Assembly (NCBI RefSeq): GCF_005491205.1
Contig: NZ_CP028035.1
Coordinates: 2,418,001 to 2,482,000, forward strand
Length of the DNA: 64,000 bases
Source of the DNA: Nissabacter sp. SGAir0207
Lineage (GTDB): Bacteria; Pseudomonadota; Gammaproteobacteria; Enterobacterales; Enterobacteriaceae
Direction: 5' to 3'
The notes under the pieces are model-generated. The model did not search any database. It was not told the DNA's origin and saw only the letters and a program-made list of their open reading frames with translations. The position numbers and the translations under genes were made by a program. Below are positions 28,371 to 39,658 of this stretch, one piece after another. Numbering within the stretch: the first letter of the stretch is position 1; the number at the start of each line of letters is the position of its first letter.

Positions 28371-30227
28371 TTATTGCAGCAGGCGCTCGGCCTGAGGCAG
28401 TATTTGTGCGCCGGATCGCACGGTTTTATCATAATTGTAAATATCTGTTCGGAATTGCGGTTTCCCATCCTCTGCCACCCAGGCAGTCAAATAGTAGAGC
28501 TGCACCGGGATATGGTGACGAATCGGCACATAGGTGGTATTCCGCCCCTCCAGCGTGGAGCTGAGGCGTGCGCTGTTCCAGCCCGCATCTTTCAAAAGCA
28601 TGTCCGCCAGCACCGAGGCCTTATTCACCCGCACGCAGCCGGAGCTAAGGGCGCGGATATCCTTCTGGAACAGCGCATGGTTCGGCGTGTCATGCAGGTA
28701 GATGGCATCCGAGCTTGGCATGTTGAACTTATAGCGCCCCAGCGAGTTGGTCGGCCCCGGCGCCTGACGCAGGCGGTAGGGGAAGCTGTTCGGCGACACC
28801 ATGCTCCAGTCAATCATTGACGGATCGATCACCTCCGCATCATTGCTCCAGCCGCTCAACACCGTATAGCCATGCCGTTGCAGGTAGCTGGCATCACCCA
28901 GCGCCTTGGGAATGATGTCCTGACGGGTGAGCGTGGTTGGCACATTCCACGGCGGGTTGACCACCACGTTATTCAGCGCGCTGCTCATCAGCGGAGTCTT
29001 GCGGCTCGGGCGGCCAACAATCACGCGGGAGGCCAGCACCTCATTGCCATCACGGTAGTAGACCAGCGAATAGTTAGGAATGTTGACCATAATGCCGGTG
29101 GAGACGTTGCCCGGCAGGATGCGCAGCCGCTGGATATTCAGTGCCAGCAGGGTGGCGCGGGTCTGCGGCGAGACGTTCAGCCAGTCGCGGGTGCGGCGGC
29201 CAATCACGCCATCGTCTGCCAGCCCCTGCCACTTCTGGAAGCGCTTGACGCCCTCGACCAGATCGGGGGTATAGCGGTTATCTTGCACCTCAGTGGCGGT
29301 CTCCGGCGTGGCGGCCGGCGGGCTTTGCGGTGACGGCGGCACATCCTCAACCGGCGCAGCGGCTGGGCTGACGGTGGTAGGCGGCGCGCTCTCCTGCGGT
29401 GCAGCCTCCTCCAATGACAGATCGTCATCTACCGCCGGGCCATTGTTGGGGCCGCTCTCTGGCAACGGATCGGCATCCGCCAGTGGCTGGGCATTGGCAT
29501 CCAGCATACCGGAGCGCGCCAGAATCTCGCGCAGCGCCGGGATGTCGTCGCTCAATTGGCCGGGGCGCAGGCTGGGGCCGTTGACCAGCTGCGGCCAGGG
29601 GCGGCCATCCGCCAGCATCTCTTTCAGCGCCTGATGCATCCGCGCGTACTGCGGGTGCTGCGGCGCCAGTGAGGTGATGTAGTTCCGCAGGCTCTGCGGC
29701 TGGGTGGCCTGCCCCGCCACCACCATTTGCCACTGGTTGATCACCGTGGCAGCTGGCAGCGACATCTTATAAGGCACGCTGGTGTAGAGCCAGTCACTGC
29801 CGTGGGTGCCCACGCCCGAGACAAATTGCAGATAGCCGAGCATGGCATCTGACAACACGATGTCGCGCGCCATGCCATCCAGATCAGGATTGCTTAACTG
29901 GCGCACCCACTGGGTAAATTGTGGCTGGACACCAGAGATCGCCAGTTCCGCCAACTGCTGCTGGAACTGCTGTACTGCCTGCTCATCGCGCCACATTGGC
30001 CGCATATGGTTGGCCGCATACAGGGAGGTCAGGGTATTTAGATAAAAAGGCGTTATCTTTCCGGGCAGCGCCGCACGGATCTGGCTGGCGGCATCCTGGG
30101 TGCTGATGCTCCCCGCCGTGGCAGGCAGCGCAGGCGCCGCGCCGGCGGTGTGAAGTGACGTGGTGCCCCAGGCCAGCGCGCAGCTGACGACCAAACTCTT
30201 GAGTGTACTAGGACGCGTAAGCATCAT
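28371..30227 (-). CDS. ldtD: L,D-transpeptidase LdtD (YcbB)
   Basis: LdtD forms 3-3 crosslinks in peptidoglycan and gives beta-lactam bypass when raised in E. coli. From ATG 30227 (AAGGGG upstream) the protein has 618 residues (E. coli 615). It has an N-terminal signal region, a first domain at about 50-260, a proline- and alanine-rich linker at about 260-315, a peptidoglycan-binding repeat with VEGVKRFQKWQGL, and a YkuD catalytic domain with cysteine 531 in SSGCVRVNKAS. It stands between mukB and mepK with terminators on both sides. Confidence 0.95.
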   Translation of the reverse strand: MMLTRPSTLKSLVVSCALAWGTTSLHTAGAAPALPATAGSISTQDAASQIRAALPGKITPFYLNTLTSLYAANHMRPMWRDEQAVQQFQQQLAELAISGVQPQFTQWVRQLSNPDLDGMARDIVLSDAMLGYLQFVSGVGTHGSDWLYTSVPYKMSLPAATVINQWQMVVAGQATQPQSLRNYITSLAPQHPQYARMHQALKEMLADGRPWPQLVNGPSLRPGQLSDDIPALREILARSGMLDANAQPLADADPLPESGPNNGPAVDDDLSLEEAAPQESAPPTTVSPAAAPVEDVPPSPQSPPAATPETATEVQDNRYTPDLVEGVKRFQKWQGLADDGVIGRRTRDWLNVSPQTRATLLALNIQRLRILPGNVSTGIMVNIPNYSLVYYRDGNEVLASRVIVGRPSRKTPLMSSALNNVVVNPPWNVPTTLTRQDIIPKALGDASYLQRHGYTVLSGWSNDAEVIDPSMIDWSMVSPNSFPYRLRQAPGPTNSLGRYKFNMPSSDAIYLHDTPNHALFQKDIRALSSGCVRVNKASVLADMLLKDAGWNSARLSSTLEGRNTTYVPIRHHIPVQLYYLTAWVAEDGKPQFRTDIYNYDKTVRSGAQILPQAERLLQ

Positions 30228-30403
30228 CCCTTGCCCCTTGGTTAAATACAAATAGATATCAATCATCTACTTGTGGTGGAACGTTATCTAAGTATAAAGC
30301 AGAACTGATTTTTTGCCCTCGCCACCCCACAATTCCCTAAAGGGAGGGGGCCAGCATGTCAGTGACTGCCAGAGATAGCGTGGCAGAAAGGCCAGAAAAT
30401 GAA

Positions 30404-30423
30404 AAGCCGCCCGGAGGCGGCTT
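30404..30423 (-). terminator. Terminator after mukB
   Basis: AAGCCGCC and GGCGGCTT arms with a four-base loop are followed by TTCATTTTC on the bottom strand, about 40 bases past the mukB stop. Confidence 0.82.
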
Positions 30424-30461
30424 GATACATTTATTTTGCTCAACTATTCAGCATGATTATT

Positions 30462-33400
30462 TCAGGCTTCAGCTGCAACACTGCTATCTATGACAGGCTC
30501 CACTGGGGCAAAACCGCGCAGCCCGACCACGTGCACATGCTCATGGTTCTGCACCACTTTACGCACCAGCTTATAGGTGGTGCCCTTCTCTGGGCTGATG
30601 TTCTCTGGCGCGGCGATGATCAACTGCATCTCCAGCCGCTCACACAGCTCAAACAGCGTGGCGATGGACTTGGCATCCAGACGCGCGGCTTCATCAAGGA
30701 ACAGCAAACGACAAGGGGAGATATCTTTGCCGCGCAGGCGGCGGGACTCCTCCTCCCAGCTCTGCACCACCATCACCAGAATCGACATGCCGGTGCCGAT
30801 CGCCTCGCCGGTGGAGAGCGCCCCGCTCTCCGCGCGCAGCCAGCCGTCGGAACCACGGTTCACCTCCACCTCCATCTCCAGGTAGTTGCGGTAGTCCAGC
30901 AACTCCTCGCCAATGGTCTGTGGTGTGCGCTGACCCATATCAATCTGCGGGTTGAGGCGCTGGTACAGCTTCGCCAGTGCCTCAGAGAAGGTCAGGCGGT
31001 TGCTGTTGAACAGATCCTGATGCTGCTCCTGCTGCTCAGAGAGCACCTCCAGCAGCGTGGCGTGCGCCTCGCGCACATTGACGTTGAGCCGGACGCTCTT
31101 CACCTGGCCGAAGGCCACGGCCTGCAGGCCCTGATTGAGCATCCGGATGCGGTTCTGCTCGCGCTGGATGGTTTTGCGGATGATGTTCGCCACGCTCTTC
31201 GAACTGATGGCCAGCTTCTGCTCGCGGGCGGTCAGCTCCTCCGTCAGGCGGCCCAGCTCAATCTCCATCTGCTCAATCGCCTCCACCGGATCATCGGTAC
31301 GGATGATGTCCTGACGGATGCGCTCGCGCAGATGCTGGTAGACGGCGATATAGAACTGCACCTTGCGCTCCGGTCGCTTCGGATCTTCGGAGAGGCGCAG
31401 CACATCGCGCAGGTGTTCGTTGTCCGCCACCGCCAGCCGCAGCGCGCCCAGCGCCTTGTCCGACATGGAGCGCAGTTCGTCGGCACCCATGTAGGCCAGT
31501 TCACGGCGATGCAGGCGACGCTCCATGCCATTATCTTTCACCAGCCGCATCACCGCGCACCAGCCAGCTTTCGCCGCCACCACCTGCTCGCGCAGCTGGT
31601 GGTAATCCCGCTCCACCTTACGCAACCGCTTCTGTAGGGTATCCATCTCCGCTTCGCAGAAGGTCAGCTGCTTCTCCAGCTGGTTGCGACGGGCGCGGTT
31701 ATTGTTCAGCGCGGCGTGCAGCTCATCGCGGCGGCTGCGCGCACGCGCCTCCGCGTCGGCATCCGCCCGGACGCCAATATCCTGCAACTCCTGCGTCAGC
31801 TCCTTCAGCATGTCGCGCTTGGCGTCATAGGAACTTTTCAGCGAGGCCAGCACCTGGCTGTACTGGGTCAGCTGGGCCTGATGCTGGCGCAACTGATCGC
31901 GCGCGCGGGTGCGATCCGCCTCCGCATGCTCCAGCCGCTGGCGCAGCTTGTCATTCAGGTCGCTGTTGTCATGCACCATGCCCGCCGAATCGGTGTAGCT
32001 GAAGTGGGCGCGGCGCTGCACCACTTCGGTCAGGGCGAAGGCTTGCTGTTTCGCCAGACGTTGCAGGTGCTGCGCGTCAGCGTAATCCGCCTTGAGCTGC
32101 TCATGCTGCTCCGGGTCGCTCTGCAACACTGACACCAACGGCTCGAGTTTGGCCAGCGCGGCCCCGTGCTGCTGGATGGCACGCGCGGCCTCCTGTGCCT
32201 CCTCCAGCTCCTCGCGGATCTCCTCCACGCGGTCTGGCAGGGTGTCGTCACACAGCAACGCCACCCGTGGCAACAGGCGGTTCAGTTGGGCAATGCCCTC
32301 TTTCGCCTGCTCAAACTGCTGGCGCTGCTGCTGGTTCTGCGCCTCATGGGCTGCCAGCGCGCGCTCCAGCTCGCTGCGGCGCGTGGCCAGCGCCCGCATC
32401 TCCGCCTCAGGATCGTCCTCAAACGCCACCGCCAGGTGGGTGCCGATAAAGCGGCTGAAGGCCTGATGGGCGCGCTGGATCTTCTGCACGTCAAAGGAGA
32501 GCGTCGCGTAGCGCTCCGCCAATGTCTCGCGCTCCTGATGCAGCGTCTCCAGCCGGCTCTCACGCGCCGCGCGGCCAAACAGCGGCACGGACGGGAAGCG
32601 CGAGTAGCGCCACTGGCGATCGGCGACCTTGACCACTACCGCACGCTCCAGCTCCTCGACATCCAGCACGCTGTCGTCAAAGGATTGCGGATCGCCCTCG
32701 ATCAGGTAGAGATCCTCCGGGCACTCCTCCATTCCATTAAGCTGATCGCGGATCAACGAGAGATCCGGCACCACGATGGCGTGGCGCGACGGGCCATAGA
32801 GCGCCGAGAAGTACGGCGCGTCATCCAGGGTGACGTCATCATAGATCTCGGAGAGCAGCACGCCGCCGAAGCGCTCGGCCAGCGCCACCAGACGCGGATC
32901 CTCTGCGCCGCCCGGCTGGCTCAGGCGCTCAATCTGCGCATCCACCAGCCGCTTGGCCGCCGCCACCTCGTCGCGCTCCACGGTGGTTTCGCGCTCCTGC
33001 TCCAGCAACTGCTGCATGTACTCAGTGACCTGCTGGCTACCCTCCAGCTCCTCGCCACTCTGGACGGCCAGCTGATCCAGTGCCTCCTGCGCCGCCAGCC
33101 AGACTGGCGCGCGCGCGGTCAGCGCCTTGATGCGCTGTTGCAGCTGCTCCATCTCCTGACGCATCGCCATGCGCTGCTCACCGGCCTCATCCACGGCGGC
33201 GGTGAGGGTCTCGATGCGCTCCTCCAGCTCATACTGGGCGCTCTCCAGCTCCTCCGGCGGGCAGTCACGCCCGCTGCGTTTGCAGAACTCCTGCAACTGG
33301 CGCTCGGCCTCCTGCTGTTCACGCAGGCGCTGCTCCAGCTCGCTCAGGCGCAGGCGCAACGGGGCGACCCGCTCGGCCTGATGCTGCTGGGTGCCCCACT

Positions 33401-34910
33401 CGCGCAGCAGGTCGCGCGCGGTTTGCCACGCCTCGCTGCGCCCCACCTCGCCAGCGATGTTCACCACCAGCTGGTAGGCGTGCTCAAACTGGCTGTGCGC
33501 CGCCGCGGCCACGCTCATCTTCTGCTCAAGCTGCAACAGGGTGTCGGTGGCCTCCTGCTCTCTGGCGTTGAAGGTCTCCAGCCACTGCCCGGCGTTGGCG
33601 CTCTCCAGATCCGGCAGCTCGCACAACTCGCGCGCGCGGTTGAGCGCGTGCAGCGCCTGCTGGTACTGGATGGCGCGCGTCTGCTGCACATCCAGCGCCT
33701 GCTGGTAGTCGGCCAGCTGGCTCTTCAGCTCGTCCACCTCGGCTTCGGCGGCTTCAGCGCGCGCCTCATGCTCAGCGTGCAGGTCGGCGGCCTCGGCCAC
33801 CACCTCATTCTGCTCCTCCAGCCGGTAGGTCAGCTCATCCAGATCGGACTGGTAGCGCTCAATTTTCTCCTGCTGGCGCATCGCGGTCTGCACCAGATTC
33901 AGGTGGTCGCTCGCGGCCTGATAGTCGGTCTCAAGGTCTGACTCCGCGCCGCTGTGCTCACCCAGCTCACGCGCCATCTCGACATGGCGGTACTGCTCAT
34001 GGATCAGCTGCTTGCGGCCGGCGAGCAGCTCATTGCGCAGTGTCAGCGCGCCATCCAGATGTACCCGGCGCTCATTGGCGTGGCGCATGTAGTCAGCAGC
34101 CACGTAGGAGGTCGCTTCGGAGATCAGGTGCTTGAAGAGATCGCGGTCAGACTGGGTGACGCGGATCGCCTCCAGCGTCATGCGGTTCTCGCGCAGTGCC
34201 GCTTCCATGTCCTGAAACGCCTTGCGCACGCCGCTGTTTTCCGGCAGCAGGTAGTCGCGCAGCGAGCGGGTAATGGTGCTGGAGATGCCGCCATACAGCG
34301 ACGCCTCAATCAGGCGGTAGAACTTGCTGCGATCCGAGGAGGAGCGCAGGCGGCGCGGGATGACGCCCAGATCAAACATCAGCGAGTGGTAGTCAGTGAT
34401 GGAGTTGAACTGCTTGAACTGCACCCCCTCCATCGCCTCGACTTTCTCTTTCAGCTCCTGCAACGGCAGCACGCGCGCCTGACGCTCCCCGACCGTTTCG
34501 GTCAGGATCTGCGTCGGTTGCAGCGCGGTCGGCAGCCCCTGGATGGTAAACGCCTTGATGTCCACCTTGCGGTCGCGCCCGGCGACCTGTTGCAGGCGCA
34601 CGCCGACAATCACCCGCTGGTGGCGGGAGTTGACCACATCCAGCGCCGAATAACAGACGCCAGCGCGCAGTTTGCCGTGCAGCCCCTTGTCACGCGAGCC
34701 GCTGGTGGCGCCCGCCTCGGTGGTGTTGCGGAAGTGCAGCAGCGTCAAATCCGGGATCAGGGCAGTGACAAAGGCCGCCATGGTGGTGGATTTCCCGGCA
34801 CCGTTGCCGCCCGACAGGGTGGTGACCAGCTCGTCGAGGTCAAAGGTACGGGCAAAGAAGCCGTTCCAGTTGACCAGCGTCAGTGAGCGAAATTTACCGC
34901 GTTCAATCAT
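30462..34910 (-). CDS. mukB: Chromosome condensin subunit MukB
   Basis: MukB is the SMC-like ATPase of the MukBEF condensin that organises the chromosome. The 1482 residues (E. coli 1486) show Walker A at 34-42 (GGNGAGKST), two long coiled-coil arms around a central hinge at about 650-780, and a C-terminal head with the ABC signature ([12 protein letters not shown]) and Walker [12 protein letters not shown]. Its start overlaps the mukE stop by four bases. It is the last gene of cmoM-mukF-mukE-mukB. Confidence 0.98.
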   Translation of the reverse strand: MIERGKFRSLTLVNWNGFFARTFDLDELVTTLSGGNGAGKSTTMAAFVTALIPDLTLLHFRNTTEAGATSGSRDKGLHGKLRAGVCYSALDVVNSRHQRVIVGVRLQQVAGRDRKVDIKAFTIQGLPTALQPTQILTETVGERQARVLPLQELKEKVEAMEGVQFKQFNSITDYHSLMFDLGVIPRRLRSSSDRSKFYRLIEASLYGGISSTITRSLRDYLLPENSGVRKAFQDMEAALRENRMTLEAIRVTQSDRDLFKHLISEATSYVAADYMRHANERRVHLDGALTLRNELLAGRKQLIHEQYRHVEMARELGEHSGAESDLETDYQAASDHLNLVQTAMRQQEKIERYQSDLDELTYRLEEQNEVVAEAADLHAEHEARAEAAEAEVDELKSQLADYQQALDVQQTRAIQYQQALHALNRARELCELPDLESANAGQWLETFNAREQEATDTLLQLEQKMSVAAAAHSQFEHAYQLVVNIAGEVGRSEAWQTARDLLREWGTQQHQAERVAPLRLRLSELEQRLREQQEAERQLQEFCKRSGRDCPPEELESAQYELEERIETLTAAVDEAGEQRMAMRQEMEQLQQRIKALTARAPVWLAAQEALDQLAVQSGEELEGSQQVTEYMQQLLEQERETTVERDEVAAAKRLVDAQIERLSQPGGAEDPRLVALAERFGGVLLSEIYDDVTLDDAPYFSALYGPSRHAIVVPDLSLIRDQLNGMEECPEDLYLIEGDPQSFDDSVLDVEELERAVVVKVADRQWRYSRFPSVPLFGRAARESRLETLHQERETLAERYATLSFDVQKIQRAHQAFSRFIGTHLAVAFEDDPEAEMRALATRRSELERALAAHEAQNQQQRQQFEQAKEGIAQLNRLLPRVALLCDDTLPDRVEEIREELEEAQEAARAIQQHGAALAKLEPLVSVLQSDPEQHEQLKADYADAQHLQRLAKQQAFALTEVVQRRAHFSYTDSAGMVHDNSDLNDKLRQRLEHAEADRTRARDQLRQHQAQLTQYSQVLASLKSSYDAKRDMLKELTQELQDIGVRADADAEARARSRRDELHAALNNNRARRNQLEKQLTFCEAEMDTLQKRLRKVERDYHQLREQVVAAKAGWCAVMRLVKDNGMERRLHRRELAYMGADELRSMSDKALGALRLAVADNEHLRDVLRLSEDPKRPERKVQFYIAVYQHLRERIRQDIIRTDDPVEAIEQMEIELGRLTEELTAREQKLAISSKSVANIIRKTIQREQNRIRMLNQGLQAVAFGQVKSVRLNVNVREAHATLLEVLSEQQEQHQDLFNSNRLTFSEALAKLYQRLNPQIDMGQRTPQTIGEELLDYRNYLEMEVEVNRGSDGWLRAESGALSTGEAIGTGMSILVMVVQSWEEESRRLRGKDISPCRLLFLDEAARLDAKSIATLFELCERLEMQLIIAAPENISPEKGTTYKLVRKVVQNHEHVHVVGLRGFAPVEPVIDSSVAAEA

Positions 34911-35638
34911 TCTTCATCCCCTCCACGCGCCGGCACTACATCACCGGCCTGTTCGCCTTCGCCCTCATCGCTCTCATCCCGCAGGGAGAGGCTGCTCTCG
35001 ACCGGCATCGCCTCACCGTCGCGGATCATACGCAGTTGCGCCTCGCGCGGATCATCGCCGCTGCGCACGTCAGCGCCGAAGCGGAACACCGCCTCCGTAA
35101 TGCGGAACTTGTTGTTGTCGCCGCCCATGAAGTAGACCATTCCCAGCCGACGCAGGCGGTTGAGCGAGGTGCGCACCTTCTCCTGCAACTTCTGCCGATC
35201 CAGATCGGAGCCGGAAGAGCGCTGGTTGACGAACTTCAGCAGCTTGCCCTCGTCAGCGAGGCTCAGCAGCTCGTCATACAACTCCTGCTGGCTGAAGATG
35301 CCCTCGTGGGCCAGCCGCTCCGGGCTGAGGTAGAGGTAACAGAGGATCTTGCCGACCATCATGTCCAACTCGGAGAGCACCGAGCGCGGGATCAGGGTGG
35401 TGGAGCGCGGGCGCAGGTAGAAGAACCCCTCCGGCGCGCGGATCAGCTCTACGTTGTAGCGGGCGTAAAAGTCGCCCATTTCGTCCTGGAAATCCATCAG
35501 GAAGGCGTGGTTGTCCAGCTCTTCAATGCCGATGTGGCGACCGCTGCGCAACTGGCTGTCCAGTGCCGGGAAGAGCGGGTTGGCCAGGGCCTGTGCCAGT
35601 TTGACTGGCATCACTGCTTCAATATTTGTCGATGACAT
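34907..35638 (-). CDS. mukE: Condensin accessory subunit MukE
   Basis: MukE bridges MukF and DNA in the MukBEF complex. The start at 35638 ([21 protein letters not shown]) matches E. coli MukE; the upstream in-frame extension lies inside mukF and is not family sequence. The 243 residues are two winged-helix domains with an acidic C-terminal tail. The tail is slightly longer than in E. coli (234 residues). It overlaps mukF by 20 bases and mukB by four. Confidence 0.97.
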   Translation of the reverse strand: MSSTNIEAVMPVKLAQALANPLFPALDSQLRSGRHIGIEELDNHAFLMDFQDEMGDFYARYNVELIRAPEGFFYLRPRSTTLIPRSVLSELDMMVGKILCYLYLSPERLAHEGIFSQQELYDELLSLADEGKLLKFVNQRSSGSDLDRQKLQEKVRTSLNRLRRLGMVYFMGGDNNKFRITEAVFRFGADVRSGDDPREAQLRMIRDGEAMPVESSLSLRDESDEGEGEQAGDVVPARGGDEE

Positions 35639-36941
35639 GGGCCTGTACCTTGGCTCCGTAATCATTGATCGCCTGCCATTCGGCCGGCAATCCGGTGAAA
35701 TCTGCTTCGGCCACACCGAGGCGTACCGCCTGGTCGACCACGATGCGTGCCACATCGAAATGACGCGCACGCGGGTATTGCGCCAGGTAATCGCGCATCA
35801 CCGCGCCCAGATTGAGCGGGGTGTTTTCGTCCCGGTAGACCGCCAGAGCCGCCTCGATCATGGCCGCCAGCTGTTCGCGGATCTCGTTGAACTCCTCGAA
35901 CTCCAGATCCGGTGGCAACTCGCCGGTGACCTCTTCGCTGCGCAGCGCCAGCTCCTCATCGCGCATGTCGATCAGGCGCTCGGCGTTGGCGTAGGTCAGC
36001 GTCCAGGGCTGGTCAAAGTAGTTCTGCACCGACTGCCGCAGGCGCTGGGCGAAGACGCGGTTCTTGTCCATATCGATGGCGGTACGGATAAACTTGTGCA
36101 CGTGGCGGTCGTAGCCGATCCAGAGATCGATGGCCTGCTGGCCCCAACTGATGATGCGATCCAGCTTGTTTTGCAGGTCAAACACCAGCTTGTCGATAAA
36201 GCCCAGCTCCATCTCCATCGGCATTGCCGCCTGAATGCGCAACAGGTTGGCCTGCAATTTGTCACCGGCGGCCTCCAGGGTATCCTGCAACTCGCGCAGT
36301 GTGCCGGAGGTCTCGGAGAGCAGCAGCTCACAGCTGGAGATGGCGGCGCGCCAATCCTTGTTGAGCAGCGCGGCGATATCCTCTTTCACCCCCTGCTGCT
36401 GCTCATCCATCAGGCGCTGGCTCAGGTCGATGCTGTCAAACACCTCCGCCACCGAGTACTTCAACGGCGCGAACACCTGACGGTGCCAGTGCAGCTCATC
36501 GCCGTTCTCTTCCGCGGCGTCGGCGGCGCGTTTCAGCTCCTGCGCCACCATCGATAGCTGCATGGAGAGGCGCAGCGTGGAGAATTCGCGCTGGCGGATG
36601 TAGTAGTCGGTAATGCCGATGCCCAGCGGCGTCAGGCGGTAGATGGCGAGGCCATCCGCATGTTCGCTGGTGAAGCGGTTGATCAGCCGCTGTTTGACCA
36701 TGTCATTGATGGCGTTGTTGGCACGAACGTTAATGGTCTCATTGGTCTGCTCAAAGCCCTGGCTGACGTGACGAAACGCATCGACCAACTCACCCTCACT
36801 CATTTCACCGTCAAGGCGTTCGCCATTGAGGGTTGCTATCGCCAGTAAAAAGGCCAGCCGCTCCGTGGGGAGCGAAATGGAGAAGTCATTTTTCCGTGCC
36901 CAGGCGACCAGTTCGGGTACAGTCTGGGAAATTTCACTCAT
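35619..36941 (-). CDS. mukF: Condensin kleisin subunit MukF
   Basis: MukF is the kleisin that closes the MukB ring. The 440 residues equal the E. coli length: an N-terminal winged-helix dimerisation part (about 1-115), a long helical middle (about 120-290) and a C-terminal winged-helix domain that binds the MukB head. Starts and stops overlap with cmoM (four bases) and mukE (20 bases), showing a compact operon. Confidence 0.97.
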   Translation of the reverse strand: MSEISQTVPELVAWARKNDFSISLPTERLAFLLAIATLNGERLDGEMSEGELVDAFRHVSQGFEQTNETINVRANNAINDMVKQRLINRFTSEHADGLAIYRLTPLGIGITDYYIRQREFSTLRLSMQLSMVAQELKRAADAAEENGDELHWHRQVFAPLKYSVAEVFDSIDLSQRLMDEQQQGVKEDIAALLNKDWRAAISSCELLLSETSGTLRELQDTLEAAGDKLQANLLRIQAAMPMEMELGFIDKLVFDLQNKLDRIISWGQQAIDLWIGYDRHVHKFIRTAIDMDKNRVFAQRLRQSVQNYFDQPWTLTYANAERLIDMRDEELALRSEEVTGELPPDLEFEEFNEIREQLAAMIEAALAVYRDENTPLNLGAVMRDYLAQYPRARHFDVARIVVDQAVRLGVAEADFTGLPAEWQAINDYGAKVQAHVIDKY

Positions 36942-37729
36942 GATTCGTCCTTCACATTCGGTTTGTGCGCCATCACATGGATGTAGCGCCCCAAACTCAC
37001 AAAAGGTTCCTGCCGGCAGTAGCGCTGTTCCAGCGCCAGCAGCGCCGCGAACTCCTCTGTCTGCTGCTGTTTATTTTTGAGGTAGTCATGGAACACGCGC
37101 ACCCCGGTCTTGCCGCGGATCTCCATGCCCATCTGCTCCAGCCAGCCATACACCTCAGCTGGCACCAACGGGTAGTCCGGGGCCAGCGACCGCTTCTTCT
37201 TGACCGGCATATTGGCGTCCACGTAGTCGAAGTTGCCGACCACCATATGGCGCATCACCAGACCGTGGTGATTGAAGAACATCAGCGACAGCGCGCCGCC
37301 CGGTGCCAGGCAGTGATACAGTGCGTGCAGCACTGCCTGCGGCTCCGCCACCCACTCCAGCACCGCGTGGAACAAAATGAGATCCACCGGCGCATCCAGG
37401 TGGCTGGCAATATCCTGGGCGGCGCTCTGCACAAACTGCATGTTATGGCTGACGCCTTTGGCCTCTGCCGCCGCTTGGGCGCGTTGGATCATCTCACCGG
37501 AGAGATCGCACAACAAGACCTGATGTCCTAAAGCGGCCAGTTCGCAGGCCATTTTTCCCTCGCCACCGCCGGCATCGAGAATGCGCAACGGGCGCTGCGG
37601 GAGCGCGGCCAGCAGCTGGTGAAGATCCTGCCACAGCACGGCCTCGCGAATCCGGCCCTTGGTGGTGCCGTAAATATTGCGGGCAAATTTCTCAGCAATA
37701 TCATCAAAATTGCGGCCGGGTATCGACAT
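36938..37729 (-). CDS. cmoM: tRNA 5-carboxymethoxyuridine methyltransferase CmoM
   Basis: CmoM (formerly SmtA) methylates cmo5U34 in certain tRNAs to mcmo5U. The 263 residues (E. coli 261) form a class I SAM methyltransferase; the SAM glycine loop is [15 protein letters not shown] and the acidic end of strand 2 is LLCDLSGEM. It is the first gene of the muk operon and diverges from elyC across 130 bases. Confidence 0.94.
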   Translation of the reverse strand: MSIPGRNFDDIAEKFARNIYGTTKGRIREAVLWQDLHQLLAALPQRPLRILDAGGGEGKMACELAALGHQVLLCDLSGEMIQRAQAAAEAKGVSHNMQFVQSAAQDIASHLDAPVDLILFHAVLEWVAEPQAVLHALYHCLAPGGALSLMFFNHHGLVMRHMVVGNFDYVDANMPVKKKRSLAPDYPLVPAEVYGWLEQMGMEIRGKTGVRVFHDYLKNKQQQTEEFAALLALEQRYCRQEPFVSLGRYIHVMAHKPNVKDES

Positions 37730-37861
37730 CGGCGACAGGCTCCATGCAGGCTGGGGGAGATTTTCGAGCCTGCTATTTTGGCACAGGCTGACGTAGAATA
37801 AATCTTATTGCCGCGCAAAGTTGCCCGGATGTCGTTTTTTCACCCAGAAGGACCGGTTTTC

Positions 37862-38641
37862 ATGCTTTTTGACCTGAAAAAGTGGGTGGGCGGCCTGATG
37901 ATGCCGCTCTCTTTTCTGTTGTTGATCATGGGCGTTGCGCTCATCCTGCTCTGGTGTACCCAGTGGCAACGCACGGGAAAAGTGCTGATTTCCTGCGCCT
38001 GGCTGTTTTTATTGCTGCTAAGCCTGCAACCGGTCGCCGATCGCTTGCTGAGGCCGCTAGAGGCACGCTTCCCAACTTACCAAGGCACCACATCGGTGGG
38101 CTACATTGTGGTACTGGGCGGCGGCTACACCTTCAACCCAGAGTGGGCACCAAGCTCCAACCTGATTGGCAACAGCCTGCCGCGCGTGACGGAGGGGGTA
38201 CGGCAATACCTGCGCCACCCCGGCGCGAAACTGGTGTTCACTGGCGCGGCCGCGCCAACCAACCCGGTCAGTAGCGCGCGCACGGCGGCGCTGGTGGCGG
38301 AGAGTCTGGGGGTACCGGCTGGCGACATCATCATGTTGGATCAGCCGCGCGACACCGAACAGGAGGCGGCGCAGGTGGCCACGCTGGTGGGGAAACAGCC
38401 CTTCCTGCTGATCACCTCTGCCAACCACCTGCCGCGGGCAATTGGCTTCTTCCACGCGCGCGGGTTGCAGCCGATTCCGGTGCCAGCCAACCAGCTGGCG
38501 ATCAGCTCCCCGCTGAATGGCTGGGAGCAGGCCATCCCGCAAGCGCTCTATCTCGCCCACAGTGAGCGGGTGTGGTATGAGGGGCTGGGCCGCCTGTGGC
38601 AGCGGCTGCGGGGGAGTCAGGAGAGCCAGGGCAACAACTGA
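37862..38641 (+). CDS. elyC: Envelope biogenesis factor ElyC
   Basis: ElyC is an inner-membrane DUF218 protein needed for normal peptidoglycan synthesis at low temperature in E. coli, linked to undecaprenyl-phosphate use. From ATG 37862 (AAGGA upstream) it has 259 residues, the E. coli length. Two membrane segments lie at about 10-30 and 40-57; the soluble domain has VVLGGGYTFNP, FTGAAAPTN, DTEQEAAQV and TSANHLPRA. Its last 25 bases overlap the 3' end of ycbJ on the other strand. Confidence 0.95.
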   Translation: MLFDLKKWVGGLMMPLSFLLLIMGVALILLWCTQWQRTGKVLISCAWLFLLLLSLQPVADRLLRPLEARFPTYQGTTSVGYIVVLGGGYTFNPEWAPSSNLIGNSLPRVTEGVRQYLRHPGAKLVFTGAAAPTNPVSSARTAALVAESLGVPAGDIIMLDQPRDTEQEAAQVATLVGKQPFLLITSANHLPRAIGFFHARGLQPIPVPANQLAISSPLNGWEQAIPQALYLAHSERVWYEGLGRLWQRLRGSQESQGNN

Positions 38642-39510
38642 CGGCTGGCATGGGCGAAGGCCGGTTGGTCAAGCTGGCCGGTATGCAGCAGCCGGCCAAC
38701 CGCCTCCCACAGGGCATAGAGCCAGCGGCGCGCGACAAAGCTTTCCGCCACCGGCGCGCGTTGCAGGTAAGCCCCCAGCAGCTCGCCAGCGGCCCCCTCC
38801 TCGCTAAGGCGGAACAGGTCATACTCGCGCGGCGCCCACAGCACCACGCCGGGATTGACCATCGCCAGCAGCTGGTCACTGCGCGCGTCCTTCACCATGC
38901 TGCGCAGGGTCAGGTTGCCATGCACCAGCACCGCGCTGTCATCAAAATCCTGGAACAGTTGCGGCAAGTTGGCGCGGGCGCGGTAGAGCAGCGCCCGATC
39001 CGCCGCCGTGAACTGCGGGGCCTGCATCTGGCTGAGTGTCACCCACAGCACCTCAACCCGCTGGCGATACCAGTTGCGCCAGTTGTTCTCCTGCGTGCTG
39101 TCCACCGTGCCGACGCAGCCGTGGCTGTCAATGCGATGCCACGCCAGAATGCCCTCGACAATCTGCTCTTTCAGCGTCTCCCAGCGCTGCGGGTTGCGCG
39201 TCGGGGCCTCCACCGGCACGCCGCGCAGCCGCTCCATCAACAGCACATCCTTGTAGGGCGACTGGCGGGTCACCACCAGCCCGTAGACCGCTGGCATCCG
39301 CACCAATCCCTCCCGCGAGAGCATTGAGAGTTTATAGGCCTCCTGCCGGGCAATGCCGGCGGCAAGATAACTCTTCGCCAGCAGCGGCACGGCGTGCCCT
39401 TGGGCGTCGTAGAGGGCAAAAAGGTGGGCGTAGGGCTGTTCGCTGACACACTCCAGGCGGGACAAGGGTTCGCCCAGCACCTGGCTAAGTTCGGCTTTGA
39501 GCTGTTCCAT
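38617..39510 (-). CDS. ycbJ: Phosphotransferase-fold protein YcbJ
   Basis: The 297 residues match E. coli YcbJ and resemble aminoglycoside phosphotransferases and small kinases. A possible ATP-binding lysine sits in LLAKSY, but the usual catalytic loop HGDxxxxN reads HGNLTLRS, and the later aspartate motif reads MVNPGVVLWAPREYDLF, so both key acids appear replaced. I recall the same change in E. coli, so it may be a conserved pseudokinase. Function is unknown. It overlaps the elyC 3' end by 25 bases. Confidence 0.88.
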   Translation of the reverse strand: MEQLKAELSQVLGEPLSRLECVSEQPYAHLFALYDAQGHAVPLLAKSYLAAGIARQEAYKLSMLSREGLVRMPAVYGLVVTRQSPYKDVLLMERLRGVPVEAPTRNPQRWETLKEQIVEGILAWHRIDSHGCVGTVDSTQENNWRNWYRQRVEVLWVTLSQMQAPQFTAADRALLYRARANLPQLFQDFDDSAVLVHGNLTLRSMVKDARSDQLLAMVNPGVVLWAPREYDLFRLSEEGAAGELLGAYLQRAPVAESFVARRWLYALWEAVGRLLHTGQLDQPAFAHASRQLLPWLS

Positions 39511-39628
39511 GGGGCACTGACCTCGGTTGAAAAGTTCAGTCCATGATGGAAGTGTTACTCCGTCAATTCTTCAATGTAGATCAAGATTGCACGGATTCTT
39601 TGCGACGGGGTAAAAACAGAATATATGC

Positions 39629-39652
39629 GGCCGGGCGACGGGGCGCCCGGCC
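39629..39652 (-). terminator. Hairpin after kdsB
   Basis: GGCCGGGCG and CGCCCGGCC arms lie just after the kdsB stop; on the bottom strand ATATATTCTGTTTTT follows at a short distance. Probable terminator of the ycaQ-ycaR-kdsB side. Confidence 0.65.
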
Positions 39653-39658
39653 GGAGGG

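Noticed and set aside
35639..35770. A 44-residue N-terminal extension of MukE
   Set aside because: It lies inside mukF in another frame and is not part of the conserved protein, which starts MSSTNIE.
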